Assembly: GCA_036340635.1 (NCBI GenBank)
Contig: JAYYYF010000002.1
Coordinates: forward strand, 1-64,000
Direction: 5' to 3'
DNA from: GCA-002728855 sp036340635
GTDB taxonomy: Bacteria > Bacteroidota > Bacteroidia > Flavobacteriales > Flavobacteriaceae
Length of the DNA: 64,000 nucleotides
Below are positions 9,274 to 17,059 of the stretch, in pieces. Numbering within the stretch: the first letter of the stretch is position 1; every line of letters begins with the position of its first letter. Under the pieces are notes generated by a model, which did no database searches, had not been told where the DNA came from, and saw only the letters and a program-made list of their open reading frames with translations. The position numbers and the translations under genes were made by a program.

Positions 9274-10274
9274 GTTGAAAAAAAATCTTGAAAAATAGCA
9301 TCTATTTTTTGAGATGCAATTATAGGATTTTTTCCACCATTTTTTATTTGCTTTTTGATTTTCTCTATTTCCTTTTTTAATTCTTCATTACTAGCAATAA
9401 GTTGGTAAATTTTCTCAGTTAACAATTTGTCAAACCATTTAATATTCTGGTCTTTTCTTTTACTTAAAAAATAATTTGATTTTTTGGATGCTGAAATAAA
9501 TCTATCTATAAATTCCCAAATTTTTTTAAATCCTGTTTTTTCTATAGAAGAACAAATAAGAACTTCAGTATTTAAGCTAGACTCTTTTTGTCTAAATAAT
9601 TTGAAGCTTTGTTTAAACTCTTTAGCTTCTATCTTAGCGATTTGTAATCTTTCTTGCTCAGCTTTATTAATTAAAAGAAGATTAATTTTTTCAAAAATAC
9701 CTCTTTTAATCATCTGTAGAGAGTCGCCTGCCCCAACTAGTTGCATCATAATTAAAAAATCAACCATTCTTTCAACTTCTATCTCAGATTGCCCAATTCC
9801 TACAGTTTCTATAAGAATTGTATCATATCCTGAAGCTTCACATAACAATATTGATTCCTTTGTTTTTTGAGAGACACCACCCAAAATTGCTTTATTTGGT
9901 GAGGGTCTTATAAAAGCAAAGTTTGATTTGCTTAATTTTTCCATCCGGGTTTTATCCCCTAGGATGCTTCCTTTACTTTTTTCACTACTAGGATCAATTG
10001 TTAAAACAGCTATTTTTCTCTTGCATTTTTCAATAAGAAAGGAGCCAAAAGCATCAATAAAAGTACTTTTCCCTGATCCAGGAATTCCAGTTATACCTAT
10101 TCTTAATGAATTTGAAGCATGTGGCAAAAGGCGCTTTAATAATTCTTTAGAAATATTTTTGTCTTCAGTTAATGAACTTTCAATTAAAGTAATTGCTTTA
10201 CCAAGACTGTTTCTGTCACCAGAGCGTAATTTTTTAACAAGACCATCTAAGTTTTTTTTTTCTTTATAATGCAT
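9261..10274 (-). CDS. meaB: Methylmalonyl-CoA mutase-associated GTPase MeaB
   Basis: 337 residues of the G3E/ArgK-MeaB P-loop GTPase family. The P-loop GIPGSGKS lies near residue 61, followed by LTIDPSSEKSKGSILGDKTRM, which is diagnostic for MeaB, and a specificity motif NKAE near residue 202. It protects the mutase and gates adenosylcobalamin loading and removal of damaged cofactor. It is the last gene of a minus-strand operon after the hydroxyacid oxidase and mce (2-base gap to mce), and converges on mutB. The residue 290-337 tail should form the dimerisation region. Confidence 0.95.
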   Translation of the reverse strand: MHYKEKKNLDGLVKKLRSGDRNSLGKAITLIESSLTEDKNISKELLKRLLPHASNSLRIGITGIPGSGKSTFIDAFGSFLIEKCKRKIAVLTIDPSSEKSKGSILGDKTRMEKLSKSNFAFIRPSPNKAILGGVSQKTKESILLCEASGYDTILIETVGIGQSEIEVERMVDFLIMMQLVGAGDSLQMIKRGIFEKINLLLINKAEQERLQIAKIEAKEFKQSFKLFRQKESSLNTEVLICSSIEKTGFKKIWEFIDRFISASKKSNYFLSKRKDQNIKWFDKLLTEKIYQLIASNEELKKEIEKIKKQIKNGGKNPIIASQKIDAIFQDFFSTKGF

Positions 10275-10276
10275 AA

Positions 10277-10678
10277 TTACTTTATTTCCTCACATATCTC
10301 TATAAGCACTCCATTTGTTGTCCTAGGGTGAAAAAAAACTACTATTTTATTATCGGCTCCTTTAATAGGTTTTTCATTAACTGGAATAAAACCATCTTTT
10401 TTTAATCGATCAACTTCTGTTTTAATATTGTCAACTTTAAATGCTATGTGGTGAATTCCCTCGCCTCTTTTTGATAAAAACTTATTGACAGGATTTTTTG
10501 AATCAGTTGTTGAAATAAGTTCAATTTTGTAATCACTTTTTTTAAAAAAAGAAACATTAACGCCTTGTTCAGGAATAATTTCATTGTCAGATGGTTTAAC
10601 ACCTAATAATTTTTCAAAAAGTAAATTAGAAGAATCTAAATCCTTTACAGCGATTCCAATATGATCAAAGGTTTTCAT
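10277..10678 (-). CDS. mce: Methylmalonyl-CoA epimerase
   Basis: 133 residues, a typical glyoxalase/VOC-fold epimerase. It begins with FDHIGIAVKDL (metal-ligand His near residue 5) and has GIHHIAFKVDN in the middle and a terminal VLIEICEE glutamate ligand. It interconverts (S)- and (R)-methylmalonyl-CoA so that the carboxylase product can be used by MutAB. Its start overlaps the stop of the upstream oxidase by four bases (ATGA), a sign of translational coupling, and meaB follows directly. Confidence 0.95.
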   Translation of the reverse strand: MKTFDHIGIAVKDLDSSNLLFEKLLGVKPSDNEIIPEQGVNVSFFKKSDYKIELISTTDSKNPVNKFLSKRGEGIHHIAFKVDNIKTEVDRLKKDGFIPVNEKPIKGADNKIVVFFHPRTTNGVLIEICEEIK

Positions 10679-11832
10679 TTCTGTTTTTTTGAATTTATAA
10701 ATTTAGTTAGATCTGAAATTTTCTCACATCCAACTTGAATCATCACTTGGCTTAATTGCTTTTTCAACATTTCAAAGGTATGGTTTGGACCTTTATTTCC
10801 CAAAGCCCCAACTCCATACATGAAGGTTCTTCCCAGAAAACAAAATTTAGCTCCAGAAGCTATTACTCTTGCTACATCAACCCCTGATCTTAAGCCACTG
10901 TCAATCATTATTGTTGTCTTTTTTTCATATTTATTTATTAGAGATTTCATCGATTTTATAGTAGATGAACCTGCATCTAATTGACGCCCGCCATGATTAG
11001 AAACAATAATACCATCTATCCCAAGAGAAATAGATTTTTCAATGTCAATTTCACTAGCAATACCCTTTAAAATAATTTTCCCTTTCCAAAAATCTCTTAT
11101 TGGTTTAATTTTCTCTTCGTCCAGTCTTCCGTCAAATGTCTCATTCATAAATTCTCCCAATTGTTTAAGATTCATTTTTCCATTCATATATGGTTTTAGA
11201 GTTTGAAAATTAGGTTTACCATGTAATAAACTTTTAAATGTCCATTCTGGACATTTTAAAATTTGAAATATATTCTTTAAAGACATTTTAGGCGGCATTG
11301 CAAGTCCATTTTTAATTTCTTTTGGACGATAACCAAAAGTTGGCACATCACACAAAAGAACCAAAACAGTACAGCCTGAATCTTTTGCCCTTTTAAGTAT
11401 ATTATATCTTATTGATTCTTTAGAAGGGTAATAAAGTTGAAACCAGGCCTTACCATCAGTAATCTCTGCTATGGTTTCAATATCACTAGTTGAAACAGTA
11501 CTTAAGATAAATGGCGAATTATATTTTTTGGATGCTTTGGCTAGAATATTAGGTGAATTAGGCCATATTAATCCTTGTAAACCAATAGGGGAAATGCCAA
11601 AAGGGACGTCATAAACCTCACCAAATAGTTCAGTTCTAAGATTTGGAGTAAAAGATTTTCTAATATAATTGGGTGTCAATTCAACATTTCTAATATCAGA
11701 TGTATTTCTTTTAATATTTACATCTTCATTACAACCACCATCTAGATATTCGAAGGCAAACCTGGGAATTTTTCTACTAGCTAAATCTCTAAGGTTTTTC
11801 GTTGACGGGTATTTGGAGTTAAAGTTTTCCAT
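10675..11832 (-). CDS. FMN-dependent alpha-hydroxy-acid oxidase/dehydrogenase
   Basis: 385 residues of the glycolate oxidase/L-lactate dehydrogenase family. Key features are the FMN-binding region PFGISPIGLQGL, the catalytic lysine region IILKGI, the proton-abstracting histidine in SNHGGRQLD, and the phosphate-binding IDSGLRSG and FLGRTFMYG. The insert around residues 165-225 resembles the membrane-associating loop of L-lactate dehydrogenases of this family. The substrate is a 2-hydroxy acid, oxidised to a 2-oxo acid; which one cannot be told. It leads an operon with mce and meaB, which suggests a link to propionyl-CoA metabolism. It begins 43 bases after the tmRNA 3' end and may share read-through transcription. 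Confidence 0.88.
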   Translation of the reverse strand: MENFNSKYPSTKNLRDLASRKIPRFAFEYLDGGCNEDVNIKRNTSDIRNVELTPNYIRKSFTPNLRTELFGEVYDVPFGISPIGLQGLIWPNSPNILAKASKKYNSPFILSTVSTSDIETIAEITDGKAWFQLYYPSKESIRYNILKRAKDSGCTVLVLLCDVPTFGYRPKEIKNGLAMPPKMSLKNIFQILKCPEWTFKSLLHGKPNFQTLKPYMNGKMNLKQLGEFMNETFDGRLDEEKIKPIRDFWKGKIILKGIASEIDIEKSISLGIDGIIVSNHGGRQLDAGSSTIKSMKSLINKYEKKTTIMIDSGLRSGVDVARVIASGAKFCFLGRTFMYGVGALGNKGPNHTFEMLKKQLSQVMIQVGCEKISDLTKFINSKKQK

Positions 11833-11843
11833 TTAACTTATTT

Positions 11844-11875
11844 ACAAATAATGACTAAAGGTATAAATTATTTGT
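11844..11875. repeat. 9-bp perfect inverted repeat at the tmRNA 3' end
   Basis: ACAAATAAT (11844-11852) and ATTATTTGT (11867-11875) with a 14-base spacer, ending on the discriminator base of the tmRNA and 11 bases before the start codon of the hydroxyacid oxidase gene. It could be a weak terminator or processing hairpin for the tmRNA, or an operator for the downstream operon. No T tract follows on the minus strand. Confidence 0.35.
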
Positions 11876-12268
11876 GGAGTCGGCGGGAATCGAACCCGCG
11901 TCCAAACAAGTCATATAAAAGCTTTCTACAAGTTTAGTTTTCATTTAATTTTCGAAGAATCAGTGATTGAAAACTACCCTAGATTCTCTTATCATCAAAA
12001 ATTGAAAAACACGACCGATGAAACCGCATTTCGATGTTGATTTTTATGGTGCCTCTAAACCGATCGCCATCAACAAGGGCTATCGTGAGACATCTTGCTT
12101 CTCGGCCTTGCCGAGACTAGGCAAAGACTTACTATAATTCAGTCTTATGCAGCTAGAGCGTAGTTATTTTCGCCATTTAAATTTGAAATATAAGATTTAC
12201 GAGCTATATTTCAGTTCTCGACTTGCTTACTTTTACATGGATACCTGCTGTCAAAACCAGTCGACCCC
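11875..12268 (-). ncRNA. ssrA: Transfer-messenger RNA (tmRNA)
   Basis: One-piece tmRNA. The 5' end GGGGTCG (at 12268) pairs with CGACTCC at the 3' end (11876-11882) to form the tRNA-like acceptor stem, followed by discriminator A; CCA is not encoded. The T arm reads GCGGGTTCGATTCCCGC. The resume codon region starts at 12174 and encodes tag GENNYALAA followed by TAA (12145-12174), preceded in the mature tag by the alanine carried by the molecule. It rescues stalled ribosomes with SmpB and tags the nascent peptide for proteolysis. Pseudoknots were not folded by computation. Confidence 0.96.
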
Positions 12269-12303
12269 ATAATTTCAATGATCTTTCCTTCTCTAAAGGA
12301 CTG

Positions 12304-12311
12304 CAAATTTA
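12304..12311 (-). promoter_or_regulatory. Promoter -7 box for tmRNA
   Basis: Minus-strand TAAATTTG, matching the Bacteroidota box TAnnTTTG, followed by CAG. It ends 35 bases before the mature 5' end, leaving a leader for RNase P to remove. Confidence 0.55.
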
Positions 12312-12320
12312 ATAAAAAGG

Positions 12321-13157
12321 TTAAATATTTCCTTTATTTATGACATCTCTAAGTTGACTTAATTTAGAAAGTAGGTTTTTAAGTTTATTTATATTCAGCA
12401 TATTTGCACCATCACTTTTTGCTGAAGATGGATCTTCATGAGTTTCAATAAAAATACCATCAGCTCCGGCTGCAATACCTGCCAAGGCTATAGTTTCAAT
12501 GGATTCCGGACTCCCTCCTGTAACACCACTTGTTTGATTAGGACGTTGTATGGAGTGGGTTACATCTAAAATTACTGGGCTAAATTTTTTCATAATTGGT
12601 ATGCCTCGAAAGTCAACTAATAAATCTTGATATCCAAATTGAGTACCACGTTCAGTAATCCAAACATTTTTGTTGTCATTTTGAGTAACTTTTTCCACTG
12701 CAAATTTCATACTTTCTGGGCTCATGAACTGCCCTTTTTTCAGATTTATTGTTTTCCCAGTTTTAGCAGCCTTAACTATAATGTCTGTTTGACGAGTTAA
12801 AAATGCAGGAATTTGGATAATATCAACAAATTCAGCAACTTTTTGCGCGTCTGTTGATTCATGAATATCAGTAAGAACAGGTAAATCAAATGTTGTTCGA
12901 ATTTTATCTAAAATTTTTAAAGCCTTTTTATCTCCAATTCCTGTGAAACTATCAATTCTATTTCTATTGGCTTTTTTGTAACTGCCTTTAAAGACAAATG
13001 GGATTTTTAATGTATCAGTATAATTGAATATTTTTTCTGCAATTCTAAGAGCCATTTCTTCTCCTTCAATAGCACAAGGGCCAGCTATTAATAAATATTG
13101 TCCACTGTTTGGATATGAAATGTTTGATAGATTAGAAAGATCCATTTGTTTTTTCAA
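12321..13157 (-). CDS. kdsA: 3-deoxy-8-phosphooctulonate synthase
   Basis: 278 residues, normal length. Motifs include AGPCAIEGEE near residue 26, FKGSYKKANRNR, PVLTDIHES, ITERGTQFGY, DVTHSIQRPN and ETHEDPSSAKSDG. It condenses phosphoenolpyruvate with arabinose-5-phosphate to give KDO-8-phosphate, the precursor of the KDO sugar of lipopolysaccharide inner core. This implies a Gram-negative outer membrane. It is followed on the same strand by the tmRNA and preceded by ftsE with about 50 bases between. Confidence 0.97.
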   Translation of the reverse strand: MKKQMDLSNLSNISYPNSGQYLLIAGPCAIEGEEMALRIAEKIFNYTDTLKIPFVFKGSYKKANRNRIDSFTGIGDKKALKILDKIRTTFDLPVLTDIHESTDAQKVAEFVDIIQIPAFLTRQTDIIVKAAKTGKTINLKKGQFMSPESMKFAVEKVTQNDNKNVWITERGTQFGYQDLLVDFRGIPIMKKFSPVILDVTHSIQRPNQTSGVTGGSPESIETIALAGIAAGADGIFIETHEDPSSAKSDGANMLNINKLKNLLSKLSQLRDVINKGNI

Positions 13158-13209
13158 AATTACAAAGCATTTATTTCAATTATTATTTTTTTACAATATA
13201 TTTAAAAGA

Positions 13210-13890
13210 TTACTTTTTTGTTACAACTTCAAAAACTTTTCCTTCTTCACATTTAAATATTCTGCCGGGAAATTTGACTATCATATTGTAATCATGTGTC
13301 GCCATAAGTATCGTTATTGCTTGTTTATGAAGTGACTTAAAAAGTTGCATTATTTCCTGACTTGTTTGTGGGTCAAGATTTCCTGTTGGTTCATCTGCAA
13401 TGATTATGCTAGGGTTATTTAGTAAAGCTCTAGCTATAGCTATTCTTTGTTGTTCTCCACCTGAAAGTTCAGATGGGAATTTATTTTTATCAATCTTTAT
13501 TCCGACCATTTTTAAAACCTCGTCAATTCGCAAATCAATTTCTTCAGAATTTTTCCATCCTGTTGCTTTTAAAACAAACTTTAGGTTTTTATAAATATTT
13601 CTGTCAGGGAGTAATTTAAAATCTTGAAAAACTACACCAATGCTTTTTCTTAACATTGAAATTTCTTTATTTTTTAACCTTGTAAGATCAAAACCTGCAA
13701 CATGTCCCAATCCTTCATTTAGTTCAAGACCACCATAAATAGTTTTTATAAGACTACTTTTTCCACTTCCTGTCCTTCCGATGAGAAAAACGAATTCTCC
13801 AGGCAAAACATTGATTGAAACTTTAGACAATATAACTTTATTGTTCTGCACAATGTCAGCATCATTGAAGGATAAAATAAATTTCGACAT
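13210..13890 (-). CDS. ftsE: Cell-division ABC transporter ATP-binding protein FtsE
   Basis: 226 residues with Walker A GRTGSGKSS, Q-loop VVFQDFKLLPDRN, signature LSGGEQQRIAIARALL and Walker B IIIADEPTGNLDP followed by the switch histidine in ATHDYN. The DFKLLPDR segment and length fit FtsE, which with FtsX couples the divisome to peptidoglycan hydrolases. No ftsX is adjacent; in this phylum the two genes are often apart. It is divergent from the TPR gene at 14021. Confidence 0.85.
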   Translation of the reverse strand: MSKFILSFNDADIVQNNKVILSKVSINVLPGEFVFLIGRTGSGKSSLIKTIYGGLELNEGLGHVAGFDLTRLKNKEISMLRKSIGVVFQDFKLLPDRNIYKNLKFVLKATGWKNSEEIDLRIDEVLKMVGIKIDKNKFPSELSGGEQQRIAIARALLNNPSIIIADEPTGNLDPQTSQEIMQLFKSLHKQAITILMATHDYNMIVKFPGRIFKCEEGKVFEVVTKK

Positions 13891-13912
13891 AGATCTTAAA
13901 GTTCTTTTGTTT

Positions 13913-13920
13913 CAAATGTA
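13913..13920 (-). promoter_or_regulatory. Promoter -7 box for ftsE
   Basis: Minus-strand TACATTTG (TAnnTTTG), 22 bases before the ftsE start codon. Confidence 0.45.
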
Positions 13921-14006
13921 AAATCTTTTAATAAGGTATCTAAAATTTGTTAATAAATATACTTAAGCCAGATCATAAACGTTCTAAATATAAGTACTAT
14001 TCTGTT

Positions 14007-14014
14007 TAAATTTG
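14007..14014 (+). promoter_or_regulatory. Promoter -7 box for the TPR gene, near-leaderless
   Basis: TAAATTTG with only six bases between the box and the ATG at 14021. If transcription starts the usual few bases downstream of the box, the message has almost no 5' leader. Confidence 0.4.
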
Positions 14015-14020
14015 ATCTAA

Positions 14021-17000
14021 ATGTTTTCAACTGGGTTTAAAAAAAATCATTTCATATTTTATCTTTCTTTGCTGTTTTATTGCGGCACATTACTTTCCCA
14101 AATTGATCCATCCCAATTATTAGAGCAAAGATTCTTAGGGATTTATTATCAGGGACTTTACCCAAATGTAAATCAGTCTTTGGCTAGCCTTGATGATTTA
14201 GATTTCAATTCAAATCAAATCGAGAGAATGAATTATTACAAAATATCTTCCGCTCTTCGATTAAATGAATTTTCGGCAGAAAAAATGATTGAAATTTTTA
14301 GGTTTGATTACCCTGACAGTCATTTTTATAATACAGTTCATTTTGATGTAGCAAATTATTATTTTGAAAACGAAAAATATTCCTATGCTTATAAATGGTT
14401 TCTCAAGGCTGATCAATCAAAAGTTCCTAGGCAGTCATTACAAAAGTTCTATTTTAATAAAGGATACACTTTTTTTCTTAAGAAGAAATATAAAGAAGCT
14501 AAAACGCTTTTTGAAAGTGTACGAAACAACCCTAAATATGAATCGGATGTTCACTATTATTTAGGTCATATTGCCTATCAATTTGAAGACTATGAAAGTG
14601 CATCTAGTTCTTTTGCAAAAGTTTCAAAAAGGAGTCAGAAGGAAGATTTGTCATATTTCCAAGTTGAAATGAATTTTAAACTTGGGAGATTTGAAAAAGC
14701 CTTCGAATTGGGCATTGAAGAATTAAAAAAAGTAGATGGAGAGGCTTTTTCTCAGCTTTCAAAAATTGTTGGCGAAAGTTACTTTAATATCGGGAAGTAT
14801 GAAGAATCAATAAAATATCTTAAAAATTATCAGGGAAAATCTAACGAGTGGACAAACATGGATTACTATCAATTAGGATATGCTTATTATAGCTCAAAAG
14901 ACTATTCAAATGCAATTGAAAACTTTAATAAAATCATAGGGAAAAAAGATGAGCTTTCTCAAAATGCTTATTACTATTTAGCTGAATGTTACTTAAAAAA
15001 AGAGGAAAAATCCGCTTCTTTAAATGCATATAAGAGTGCTTTTGAGATGGATTTTAATGATGAAATTTCAAAAAATTCATTGCTTAATTATGCTCGCCTT
15101 AGTTATGAAATTGGCAACCCATATGAAAATGTACCTGGTATTTTGACTTTTTATCTTTCAAAATATCCAGGGAGTTCAGAAGAACAAGAGATAAAAACTT
15201 TTTTATTGGACTCCTATACAAAATCTGGCAATTATGATGGTGCTTTAGATATTTTAAATTCTGGTTCCTATAAAGATGAAGATCTTCTTCAAAAAGTAAC
15301 TTTTTTAAAAGCAGTTGAATTTTATAAATCAGGATCTTATGAGAAAGCTTATAACTTTTTCAACAAATCAATTAGTTATTCTAATAAGAATAAAATTTTC
15401 GCCCAAAGTCATTTTTGGAAAGCACAGTCAGCTTATGAATTAAATAAGTATGCCGAAGCCATTAAGCATTATATAGAATTTCAAAAATTTACTCTAGGAA
15501 CTTTTTTTAAGGAGTCTTTATTGTTCGAATATCATTTAGGGTATGCATACTTCAAATTAGAAAGTTATGACATGGCAATATTAAATTTTAAGAAATTAAT
15601 TGATAAGAAAAAAGGTGTTTCAGAAAAAGTATTGAACGACACATATCTGAGAATCGGAGACGCATATTTTTTGTTAAGCAATTATTGGCCCGCTATTGAT
15701 TATTATGACAAATCCATATCACTTTCTCCTTTAATTTTTGATTATGCCCTATTCCAAAAAGCAATGAGTTATGGATATTTGGATAGAGACGAAAAAAAGA
15801 ATGAAACCCTTATGGAGCTTATCTCAAAGTATCCCGATTCTTATTTGGCTGATGACTCTTTATATGAATTAGGCAACTATTTTTCATCAATAGGGTCATA
15901 TGATCTAGCAATTAAAAATTATGACAAATTGATGAATAGTTACAAAAACAGTAAACTTCTTACAAGAACAAGACTTAATAAGGGTTTAGCATTTTATAAT
16001 ATGGGAAAAATCAGTGCATCTGATACCTTATTGAGAAATTTGGTGATGGATTTAAAAAATAATCCAATAACTCTCCAAGCTCTAAAGACTTTAAAAGAAA
16101 TAGCTGTTGATCTAGATAATGTTTCAGAATTTAGTGCTTGGGTTAGATCTTTTGATTTCAAAACTTTTAGTGACAGTGAACTTGAAAGAACTGCTTTTGA
16201 AGTTGCTGAAAATTATTTTTTAGAGGGGAAAAGAAAGCTAGCTAAAAAAGCTATTAATTCATATTTAAAAAGCTATCCAAATGGCAGGTATTCGCTTTCT
16301 TCAATCTTTTATCTTGCTGAAATTTATTTTTTTGAGGAACAATGGGACTCTGCATTAGAGTCTTATTTAGAAATTGTTAACCTTTCAGTTAATGATTTTA
16401 CTGAAAGAGCCATAGTTCAATCAACCCAAATTTTTTTAAATAAGAATCAATTAAAAAAAGCCATTCCGCTTTGGGAAAAATTAGAGACAATGGCTTCCTA
16501 CCCAGAGAACAAAAAATACGCTCAATTTAATTTAATGCGAACTTATTTTAATCTATCAAAATTTGATAAAGCTATAGATAAGGCAGATCTAGTATTAGAT
16601 ATGGAAAATCTGGATCCTAAAATAATGTGGGATGCTAGACATATTTTAGCTAAATCATATCTTCATAAAAAGGATTCTTTAAACGCTAAGAATGCATTTT
16701 TAATATTGGAGAAGTCTCCTATAGATTCTTTGGCTGCTGAAGCCTATTATTTTAAAGCTCGATTAAGTCACAACAACAAGAACTATAAGGAGTCTAATCA
16801 AGTAATATCTATTATATCTGAAAAGTTTAATGATCAGCCTTTTTGGGCCGCAAAGAGTCTTTTCCTAATGGCGAAAAATTTTTACAAACAAAATGATGTT
16901 TTTCAAGCTACTTATATTTTGGAGTCTTTATTAGATAATTTTGGTCAGTTTCCTGAGGTTTCTTCTGAAGCGGAAAAATATTTATATGTGATAAAGATGA

Positions 17001-17059
17001 ATCAAGCCAACAAGAATATAGACATGTCTAAAAAAAATGAACTTAATGAAGAAAATTAG
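14021..17059 (+). CDS. Large tetratricopeptide-repeat protein, exported
   Basis: 1012 residues. A hydrophobic signal (FIFYLSLLFYCGTLLSQ) precedes the repeats. The rest is built of TPR-like helical pairs throughout, with recurring patterns such as AYYSSKDYSNAIENFNKII, YYLAECYLKKEEKSASLNAY and ALFQKAMSYGY. Such solenoids act as protein-interaction scaffolds in the periplasm or outer membrane. It overlaps the next gene (outer-membrane partner) by 23 bases, so the two are probably made together. Gene order ftsE (divergent), TPR protein, barrel-like protein recurs in Flavobacteriia as far as I recall; the function is not established. Confidence 0.88.
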   Translation: MFSTGFKKNHFIFYLSLLFYCGTLLSQIDPSQLLEQRFLGIYYQGLYPNVNQSLASLDDLDFNSNQIERMNYYKISSALRLNEFSAEKMIEIFRFDYPDSHFYNTVHFDVANYYFENEKYSYAYKWFLKADQSKVPRQSLQKFYFNKGYTFFLKKKYKEAKTLFESVRNNPKYESDVHYYLGHIAYQFEDYESASSSFAKVSKRSQKEDLSYFQVEMNFKLGRFEKAFELGIEELKKVDGEAFSQLSKIVGESYFNIGKYEESIKYLKNYQGKSNEWTNMDYYQLGYAYYSSKDYSNAIENFNKIIGKKDELSQNAYYYLAECYLKKEEKSASLNAYKSAFEMDFNDEISKNSLLNYARLSYEIGNPYENVPGILTFYLSKYPGSSEEQEIKTFLLDSYTKSGNYDGALDILNSGSYKDEDLLQKVTFLKAVEFYKSGSYEKAYNFFNKSISYSNKNKIFAQSHFWKAQSAYELNKYAEAIKHYIEFQKFTLGTFFKESLLFEYHLGYAYFKLESYDMAILNFKKLIDKKKGVSEKVLNDTYLRIGDAYFLLSNYWPAIDYYDKSISLSPLIFDYALFQKAMSYGYLDRDEKKNETLMELISKYPDSYLADDSLYELGNYFSSIGSYDLAIKNYDKLMNSYKNSKLLTRTRLNKGLAFYNMGKISASDTLLRNLVMDLKNNPITLQALKTLKEIAVDLDNVSEFSAWVRSFDFKTFSDSELERTAFEVAENYFLEGKRKLAKKAINSYLKSYPNGRYSLSSIFYLAEIYFFEEQWDSALESYLEIVNLSVNDFTERAIVQSTQIFLNKNQLKKAIPLWEKLETMASYPENKKYAQFNLMRTYFNLSKFDKAIDKADLVLDMENLDPKIMWDARHILAKSYLHKKDSLNAKNAFLILEKSPIDSLAAEAYYFKARLSHNNKNYKESNQVISIISEKFNDQPFWAAKSLFLMAKNFYKQNDVFQATYILESLLDNFGQFPEVSSEAEKYLYVIKMNQANKNIDMSKKNELNEEN

